Source of the DNA: an uncultured Clostridia bacterium
Lineage (GTDB): Bacteria > Bacillota > Clostridia > UMGS1810
Direction: 5' to 3'
NCBI GenBank assembly: GCA_937959315.1
Contig: CALGRC010000098.1
Coordinates: 1-11,962, forward strand
DNA length: 11,962 nucleotides
Shown here in pieces: positions 6,681 to 11,962 of this stretch. The position numbers and the translations under genes are program-made. Under the pieces are notes generated by a model that was not told the DNA's origin, ran no database searches, and worked only from the letters and a program-made list of their open reading frames with translations. Every line of letters starts with the position of its first letter. The stretch's first letter is position 1.

Positions 6681-7583
6681 GTGGAAGAAAAGGGCGTGGT
6701 GTTCGATATTGCGCGCTTTTGCGGGCAGGATGGGCCTGGGATTCGTACAACGGTATTTTTAAAAGGTTGCCCGCTACGTTGCAAATGGTGTCACAATCCG
6801 GAGTCGTGGTCCGAACATATACAATTATTGTACCGTTCTTGGGATTGCAGACATTGTGGCAGGTGCGTTGCGGTATGTCCAAATGATTGCCATGCCATAG
6901 CAGATGGGCGGCATGTATTTTCGCGTACGGGGTGTGTGGCATGCGGTGTATGCGTACAGCAATGTTTTGGCGCATTATCTCTATGCGGCCGTAAAATGAC
7001 GGCAGAAGAGGTCATGCGGGAAGTGATGCGGGATAAAGCGTATTATACAGCATCCGGAGGAGGTTTGACAATATCAGGAGGCGAGCCGTTTGCACAGCCG
7101 GATTTTTTAATGAAGCTATTGCAGCTAGCAAAGGAGCAAGGGCTGCATGTATGTGTGGAAACATGCGGCGATGTACCGATTGGCTTGCTGCTGGCGGCAG
7201 CGCCCTATGTGGATTTGTTTTTATATGATATTAAGGAGACAGACCCGGCCCGGTACCGGGAATTTACCGGCGGGGACAATGCACGGGTAATTTACAACTT
7301 ATACCAATTGGATGAGAGGGGATATGGTTGTATTTTGCGCTGTCCTATTATCCCCGCCGTCAACGACCGGCCCGAGCATTTTGCGGCCATTGCCAGGTTG
7401 GCAAATACTTTGGTGCATGTGCAGCGGATTGAGATAGAGCCATATCATGCGTTGGGAGTGGCCAAAAGAAGTGCAGCTGGGTTGCCAGAGGCTCCGGATT
7501 ATACTGTGCCGGATGATTCAGCAGTGGAAGGATATATTGCGGCGGTAAGCGCCCTTACGAGTGTGGAAGTAGAACGCTCGTAA
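6681..7583 (+). CDS. Glycyl radical enzyme activating enzyme (radical SAM)
   Basis: This 300-residue protein would use S-adenosylmethionine and a 4Fe-4S cluster to abstract hydrogen from Gly635 of the enzyme encoded just upstream. Visible: N-terminal FCGQDGPGIRTTVFLKGC; radical SAM cluster Cys30-x3-Cys34-x2-Cys37 (CPLRCKWCHNPES); a ferredoxin-type insert with two further clusters, Cys56/59/62/66 and Cys85/88/91/95; the SAM-binding ISGGEP at 131-136. Length and layout match the three-cluster activases of the dehydratase and lyase-type glycyl radical enzymes, not the short pyruvate formate-lyase activase. GTG 6681 is the start: AGGAGGGG at 6665-6672 overlaps the stop of the first gene and gives 8-base spacing, so translation is probably coupled. 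The stop codon lies inside the terminator stem. Confidence 0.95.
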   Translation: MEEKGVVFDIARFCGQDGPGIRTTVFLKGCPLRCKWCHNPESWSEHIQLLYRSWDCRHCGRCVAVCPNDCHAIADGRHVFSRTGCVACGVCVQQCFGALSLCGRKMTAEEVMREVMRDKAYYTASGGGLTISGGEPFAQPDFLMKLLQLAKEQGLHVCVETCGDVPIGLLLAAAPYVDLFLYDIKETDPARYREFTGGDNARVIYNLYQLDERGYGCILRCPIIPAVNDRPEHFAAIARLANTLVHVQRIEIEPYHALGVAKRSAAGLPEAPDYTVPDDSAVEGYIAAVSALTSVEVERS

Positions 7584-7597
7584 GGGCGTTTGTTTTT
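7547..7597 (+). terminator. Intrinsic terminator of the glycyl radical enzyme operon
   Basis: A perfect 12-bp stem, CGCCCTTACGAG (7550-7561) with CTCGTAAGGGCG (7577-7588), is extended by three more pairs, one of them G-U (7547-7549 with 7589-7591). The loop is 15 bases, followed by TTTGTTTTT. The left arm and loop encode the last residues of the activase, and its TAA (7581-7583) is in the right arm. Confidence 0.9.
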
Positions 7598-7615
7598 ATA
7601 GGCGATGATAACTTA

Positions 7616-7637
7616 TCAAAATCCAATCAAAATCCAA
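7616..7637. repeat. Tandem 11-bp direct repeat
   Basis: TCAAAATCCAA occurs twice head to tail (7616-7626 and 7627-7637), so the period is about one helical turn. It lies between the operon terminator and the start of the large secreted protein gene, about 45 bases upstream of a TATAAT, a position suited to an activator binding site. No regulator is identified. Confidence 0.5.
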
Positions 7638-7655
7638 TAAATGTCCATACAACAT

Positions 7656-7687
7656 TTGGCCGCTTTGCTATATGATAGGATTATAAT
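7656..7687 (+). promoter_or_regulatory. Candidate promoter of the large secreted protein gene
   Basis: An exact TATAAT lies at 7682-7687. The nearest TTG-type box, TTGGCC (7656-7661), is 20 bases away, which is too far for a good sigma-A promoter; no better -35 is visible. An alternative -10 is TATGAT at 7671-7676. Use of an activator bound at the tandem repeat upstream would fit the missing -35. Confidence 0.3.
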
Positions 7688-7734
7688 CATCGGTGGGATG
7701 TACAGTTTGCTGGATTTTCAAAGGGGGTTAGGGA

Positions 7735-10700
7735 ATGGGAAAAGTGAGAAAGTGGTTAAGCTTTTTGGTTGCCCTTGCAATGGCGGTGCCTGTGATGCAG
7801 CTGCCACTGGGCGTGACGGCTGAGGGCGAGGTATGGGAACAGGACATCTTTGAAAATTTCAACGATCCGGCAATGGGTATGCTGGTAAATGCAAATGAAG
7901 ATGCTTGGCTGTCTGACGGGCTGGTTCCTGACGCGCGGTTTGGGTATGCGGATGCCAATTATGCGATTGTGCCGCGCAATGGGGTGCTGGGTGCCGCGGC
8001 AGAAGCAGACGATTACTGTATGCGGTGGCATACTCCAAATGCCAATACTGGCAATTATATTTATTTTTTGCCGCAGTTGGATGCGGAAGTGCAGTGGGCT
8101 GCGCCGGGCGGCGATAGCGGGACGGCGACGACCGAAGTGACAGAGGGCGATGCGCCGGGCACTATCAATACTTGGGGGAGCGTAGAAGCCGCGCCAGGTC
8201 CGGGCAACCTCATTGAAATGAGTTTTGATTTTGCTGTCGGCGTAAATTCGTCTGACCCGAATAATGAGATTCAATTTACCATGAATGCCGGCGGTGTGGG
8301 GCATCCAATGGAAATTATCATTGATGAAAATGGTGTGATTACACAGGTTGATTCCGCAAAGCCGTGGGATACCAAACTGATGGTGGAAACCCCCAACTTG
8401 CAAGTGGGCAATGCATGGCATACTATGACCATGCTGCTGTACTGTGATCCGGATACCCAGACAAGCTATGCGCGGGCGTATGTAGATGGGAACCCATTGG
8501 GTACCAAACCGGTAGAGCTGCCTTATGGGGATATGGAAATAGAATTGCCGAATGCAGGTTCCATGGGTACATATACTTATGATTCGCTATTTGCTATCAT
8601 GTTTCGCAATTATACATCTGTACCAGGAGCAGCACACGACTTGTATTTCGATAATTTGCGGATCGGCGTAGCAAACACGGCCGCCCTGGAAGCTGCCATT
8701 GCGGAAGCGAAAGCGGCACTGGAAGCAGCGGATGACAGCGCGACTGAATATGGTAAAATGCAGCTGGAAGCTGCTATTGCCGAAGCATTTGGTATGGTAA
8801 ACCTGTATGTATCTGATGTAAATGGTAATGCAGCCGGCGATGGCAAGATTTCCATTTTGCCGACACGGGAAATGTTAGCGGCGCAGGTTGGCATACTGGA
8901 AACGGCCGTAGATGGTTTGGCAGATGAAAAACCGGTCGTTACTACAGATGGTAAGGATATTTTTGAAAACTTTAATGATCCTAGTATGGCAATGCTGGTA
9001 GACGGGGATGTTGATGACCACCTACCGGCCGGTGGTGTTGTGCCGGACGCGCGGTTTGGCTATGCGCAGGGATATTATCAATTGGTGCCGCGCAACGGGG
9101 TGTTGGGCACTACAGCAGATGCAGATGATTACTGCATGCGATGGTATCCGCCTGGCAGCATGAATGATAATTATTTGTATTTCCTGCCGCAGCGGGATGC
9201 CAGTGTAGAGTGGGAAAACCCGCACGACGGCAGTACGGGTACGGCAACCACCGAAATTAGAGAGGGGGACGAGCTCGGTACGGTTACAACTTGGGGCAGC
9301 AGGGAAAATGCCCCCGAACCAGGCAGTTTAATTGAAGTGAGTTTTGATTTTGCGGTCAAAGTGAACCCCGATTGTATAGATGGGGAAATCCAATTTACTA
9401 TGAATGCCGGTGGTGCTGGCCATCCATTGGAAATCATCATTGATAAAGACGGTGTGATTACACAGATTGATTCCGCAAAGCCGTGGGATACCAAACTGAT
9501 GACAGAAGCGCCGAATTTGCAAGTGGGCAACGCATGGCATACTATGACCATGCTGCTGTACTGTGATCCGGATACCCAGACAAGCTATGCGCGGGCGTAT
9601 GTAGATGATGTGCAGGTGGGCAGCGGGTTGATGGAGCTGCCTTATGCGGGGATGGAAAATCCGCTGGCTGGCGGCATGGGCACGTACATTTATGATTCGC
9701 TGTGGGGTATTATGTTCCGCAACAAAGCGAGCGGTGCGTTCAACGATTTATATTTTGACAACCTCCGGATTGGCGTAGTAGAAAGTAAGACTTTGGAAGA
9801 AGCCATTGTTGACGCGAAATCTGCACTGGAAAGTGCGCCGGAAACCGCTGAACAGAGTGCAATCGACGCATTGGAAGCGGAAATTGTAGAGGCATATGGT
9901 ATGGTCAACCGTACGGCGTCCAATTTGGATGGAACGGCTATTGATGCGGAGGATATCAGCATTTTGGCTTCGCGCAGTGTGATGGAGAAACAGATCATAG
10001 CGTTACAGGCGGCAGTGGAGGCGCTGGATAATGCGCCAGAACCACCGCCGGCTCCGTTTGAAGGCGGCGTCATCAGCCAAACGTTTGATACAGAATTTGA
10101 AATACCAAATAATGGCGATGCCACTAGCCCGTGGGGTTATAATGCCGGGGATTATACTTTTGTCAAAAGCAATACTGTGTTAGGCAGGGATGCAGATGAT
10201 TCGGATATGAGCCTGAAATGGGTGTTTAATCCGAACAAAGATCAAGGAGATAACAACTATCTATTCTTTTTGCCGCAGCATGGTACAAAAACAGAAAATG
10301 CGGATGGGACAGTGAATACCTGGGGGGAAGGCGGTAAAGTACCGGCTGGGAATATTACGCAAATCAGTTTTGATTATGCGGTGATTCCTGCAAATAGGAC
10401 AGAGGAGCAGACGCCCAGCGGGGCGATTGAGTTCCGTATCAATGACGGCAGTTTGGGGCATCCGCTCAGCATGACTATCCCGCAAGGGGTTTCTGGCATC
10501 AATCGGACTACCAGCACCAATCCGATTGCCGGCAGGCCTGATACAGTAGATACCACTGTTGGCGGATATGTGACGGAAGCGGGTAACCGCTGGCACAATA
10601 TGACCGTGACGCTGTACCATAAGCCGGGACCCGAAGGGGCTGACGGCAAGCCGGCCGGTGTCAGTTATGCAACTATGTACGTGGACGGGCTGCACACCAA

Positions 10701-11898
10701 CAGCCAGTATGTGATGACCTCGCAGTACAGCGGTGAAAACACCTTGCCTGGTGCAATGGGCAGCTATACCTATGATTCCCTTTGGTCTATCAATTTCAGA
10801 AACAATACTTCTGCTTCATATCCGGATGAGTTGTATCTGGACAATCTGCGTATTGAAGTGGTAGAAGAAGATGGCGTTAAGCAAGCATTGGAGGAGGCAG
10901 ATGCACTGCTGGCTGACGCTGCAGCTTATCAACCGAATGCGGTTGCAGGATTGAAAAAAGCAATGGCATATGCACAGAGTTTACTTAACCGGGCATGGTC
11001 TGATGAAACTGGGCGTTTATTAGACACTCCACCTAGCAACGTTTATGATATATTAGAAATTGTTGGAAATCAGAATATGTTTGATTATGCACAAACCTGG
11101 CTGGAAACTGCAATTATATCCTGCAAGGCGGGAATGGAAAATGTAGTGCCGCCGGTAGATGAGAATTTTGATATGCTGACGACTGCGGGAAGTAATTATG
11201 CACAGCTTGCTGCGTGGGCCTATGCAGTTGCGCCAGCGGATACCATGCTGGTGGAAGCAGATGGGCTATATGGTAAAAAAGCGGAAGCCGGTGATTATGC
11301 CATGCGCTGGAAATCGGCTGCAGGAGCGTATCTGTTCTATCTGCCGCAAAAGGGTTTGCCTGGGGATTGGGAATCCGGGCGAAACTGGGGACCGCAGACA
11401 TTTGGCCCTATGACTAAAGTACCGGCCGGAGAGACTTTGGAGACATCTTTTGATTTTGCTATTGACGGTACGGGCGGCATTACAGAATTTACATGGAATG
11501 CAGATGCAGAAGAACATGCAGTTGAACTGCAAATAAACCCTGCTGAGGGGAAAATTGCAAAAATCAGTACCCGGACAGAAGGGCTGCCTGATTCTGCGGA
11601 TGGCCGTGTGGATTTGCCCATTTCAATAGAAAACCCATGGGATGAGGTGGAGTTAAACCCAGATGGTGAAGTGACATGGCACCGGCTGACAGTTGTTACC
11701 CGGCATGATGCGCCAGATGCTGGGAACGGCGCACAGGGTAATGTATATTCAAGGGTGTACCTGGATGGCAAAGCCATTTCGGAGACGGGAGTTGGACGCT
11801 ATAATGGCAGCTATCCCCTGGTAGACTCTATGAAGCCGTTGGGCAGTCTTAATGGTATTGACGGCGGTGCAGGAGCATGGAGCAACAGTGGACAATAG
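7735..11898 (+). CDS. Large secreted four-module repeat protein, function unknown
   Basis: The 1387-residue product starts with a clear signal peptide (MGKVRKWLSFLVALAMAVPV, cleavage near VTA-29). AAGGGGGT at 7721-7728 supports ATG 7735. Four divergent copies of one module follow, starting near residues 38, 409, 779 and 1141. Each begins with a F-D/N-x element (IFENFNDP, IFENFNDP, ISQTFDTE, VDENFDML), then YCMRW-type, YFLPQ, SFDFAV, WHTMT/WHRLT and AYVDG/VYLDG strands; copies 1-3 end in YDSLW and LYFDNLRI. This is a beta-rich pattern that I infer to be concanavalin/LamG-like, perhaps glycan binding. Alanine- and glutamate-rich helical segments (about 313-400, 683-770, 1043-1135) separate the modules and resemble FIVAR spacers. 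Copy 4 stops early at SLNGIDGGAGAW. No LPXTG, SLH or transmembrane anchor and no catalytic motif is seen. It probably acts outside the cell as an adhesin or polysaccharide-associated protein. Confidence 0.85.
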   Translation: MGKVRKWLSFLVALAMAVPVMQLPLGVTAEGEVWEQDIFENFNDPAMGMLVNANEDAWLSDGLVPDARFGYADANYAIVPRNGVLGAAAEADDYCMRWHTPNANTGNYIYFLPQLDAEVQWAAPGGDSGTATTEVTEGDAPGTINTWGSVEAAPGPGNLIEMSFDFAVGVNSSDPNNEIQFTMNAGGVGHPMEIIIDENGVITQVDSAKPWDTKLMVETPNLQVGNAWHTMTMLLYCDPDTQTSYARAYVDGNPLGTKPVELPYGDMEIELPNAGSMGTYTYDSLFAIMFRNYTSVPGAAHDLYFDNLRIGVANTAALEAAIAEAKAALEAADDSATEYGKMQLEAAIAEAFGMVNLYVSDVNGNAAGDGKISILPTREMLAAQVGILETAVDGLADEKPVVTTDGKDIFENFNDPSMAMLVDGDVDDHLPAGGVVPDARFGYAQGYYQLVPRNGVLGTTADADDYCMRWYPPGSMNDNYLYFLPQRDASVEWENPHDGSTGTATTEIREGDELGTVTTWGSRENAPEPGSLIEVSFDFAVKVNPDCIDGEIQFTMNAGGAGHPLEIIIDKDGVITQIDSAKPWDTKLMTEAPNLQVGNAWHTMTMLLYCDPDTQTSYARAYVDDVQVGSGLMELPYAGMENPLAGGMGTYIYDSLWGIMFRNKASGAFNDLYFDNLRIGVVESKTLEEAIVDAKSALESAPETAEQSAIDALEAEIVEAYGMVNRTASNLDGTAIDAEDISILASRSVMEKQIIALQAAVEALDNAPEPPPAPFEGGVISQTFDTEFEIPNNGDATSPWGYNAGDYTFVKSNTVLGRDADDSDMSLKWVFNPNKDQGDNNYLFFLPQHGTKTENADGTVNTWGEGGKVPAGNITQISFDYAVIPANRTEEQTPSGAIEFRINDGSLGHPLSMTIPQGVSGINRTTSTNPIAGRPDTVDTTVGGYVTEAGNRWHNMTVTLYHKPGPEGADGKPAGVSYATMYVDGLHTNSQYVMTSQYSGENTLPGAMGSYTYDSLWSINFRNNTSASYPDELYLDNLRIEVVEEDGVKQALEEADALLADAAAYQPNAVAGLKKAMAYAQSLLNRAWSDETGRLLDTPPSNVYDILEIVGNQNMFDYAQTWLETAIISCKAGMENVVPPVDENFDMLTTAGSNYAQLAAWAYAVAPADTMLVEADGLYGKKAEAGDYAMRWKSAAGAYLFYLPQKGLPGDWESGRNWGPQTFGPMTKVPAGETLETSFDFAIDGTGGITEFTWNADAEEHAVELQINPAEGKIAKISTRTEGLPDSADGRVDLPISIENPWDEVELNPDGEVTWHRLTVVTRHDAPDAGNGAQGNVYSRVYLDGKAISETGVGRYNGSYPLVDSMKPLGSLNGIDGGAGAWSNSGQ
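8413..8488 (+). repeat. 76-bp direct repeat, copy 1
   Basis: This stretch is identical, base for base, to 9532-9607 (1119 bases downstream, in the same reading frame). It encodes AWHTMTMLLYCDPDTQTSYA and the strand after it. A second near-identical block precedes it: 8332-8382 against the matching part of module 2 differs at a single base. Confidence 0.95.
9532..9607 (+). repeat. 76-bp direct repeat, copy 2
   Basis: Second copy of the perfect 76-bp repeat, in module 2 of the secreted protein gene. Neighbouring sequence is much less alike, so identity is confined to this block and the near-identical block just upstream. Confidence 0.95.
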
Positions 11899-11928
11899 TC
11901 AATAAAAAAGACACAAAAAGAGAAAGGT

Positions 11929-11947
11929 TAAGGAGAAATCACCTCCT
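11929..11947. other. Self-complementary AGGAG/CTCCT with an anti-Shine-Dalgarno sequence
   Basis: After the stop of the secreted protein gene, TAAGGAGA is followed by ATCACCTCCT (11938-11947). The latter equals the conserved last bases of bacterial 16S rRNA, and on the minus strand reads as a full-length ribosome binding site, AGGAGGTGAT. No start codon follows at a workable distance on the minus strand. AGGAG (11931-11935) can pair with CTCCT (11943-11947), a weak hairpin without a T tail. Meaning unclear. Confidence 0.35.
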
Positions 11948-11962
11948 CAAAAGCCAGTTCTT

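Larger units (their letters stand above)
7846..11895 (+). repeat. Array of four divergent protein-coding modules
   Basis: Module 1 spans 7846-8958, module 2 8959-10068, module 3 10069-11154 and module 4 11155-11895. Copies 1 and 2 are closest (371-373 codons apart, with long identical peptides such as EIQFTMNAGG); copy 3 is more distant, and copy 4 most distant and shortened. The order suggests an old duplication for modules 3 and 4 and a recent one for 1 and 2. Confidence 0.85.

Noticed and set aside
7616..7637. CRISPR-like repeat
   Set aside because: Only two 11-bp units in direct contact and no spacers.
7641..7823. 60-codon plus-strand ORF overlapping the start of the large secreted protein
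   Set aside because: It is in another frame, lacks a ribosome binding site and overlaps a gene with a strong ribosome binding site and a clear signal peptide.
7756..8421. Minus-strand open frame of 221 codons within the large secreted protein gene
   Set aside because: A similar antisense frame recurs opposite module 2 because the underlying DNA is repeated. It is a shadow of the plus-strand repeats and has no start context.

Overview
The window most likely comes from a strictly anaerobic Bacillota of class Clostridia, of the kind found in the gut. The reasons are an oxygen-sensitive glycyl radical enzyme with its activase, strong AGGAGG-type ribosome binding sites, compact intrinsic terminators, a tRNA-Asn, and large secreted multidomain proteins with Gram-positive signal peptides. 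The species cannot be named from the sequence. No phage, transposase, CRISPR or rRNA gene is visible.

Layout. Positions 1-300 hold a hairpin, a tRNA-Asn and two terminator-like hairpins. Positions 344-700 hold two very short overlapping ORFs; the second looks frameshifted. Positions 747-3631 encode what was probably one secreted protein: signal peptide, I9-like propeptide, acidic linker, subtilisin-type S8 protease, RCC1 repeats, a PPC-like domain and a cohesin-like domain. It is now broken by a one-base frameshift near 2556 and an in-frame TAG at 2873. The protease part remains a complete 652-codon ORF (747-2705). Positions 3740-4440 (minus strand) are the decayed core of an AAA_14/DUF4143-type ATPase without its Walker A end.

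The healthy centre of the window is a two-gene operon: a compact glycyl radical enzyme of the pyruvate formate-lyase superfamily (4696-6675) and its radical SAM activating enzyme (6681-7583), closed by a strong terminator. The residues needed for function are present (Cys-Thr-Glu at 326-328, radical Gly635; CxxxCxxC plus two ferredoxin-type clusters in the activase), but the enzyme is clearly shorter than the usual members and its substrate cannot be read from the context.

Positions 7735-11898 encode a 1387-residue secreted protein made of four divergent copies of a beta-rich module. The first three are each followed by a helical FIVAR-like spacer; the fourth is cut short just before the end of the window. 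Copies 1 and 2 share a 76-bp stretch of identical DNA, which points to recent duplication or gene conversion.

The genes do not form one obvious pathway. The best candidates for undescribed biology are the orphan compact glycyl radical enzyme and the four-module secreted protein.
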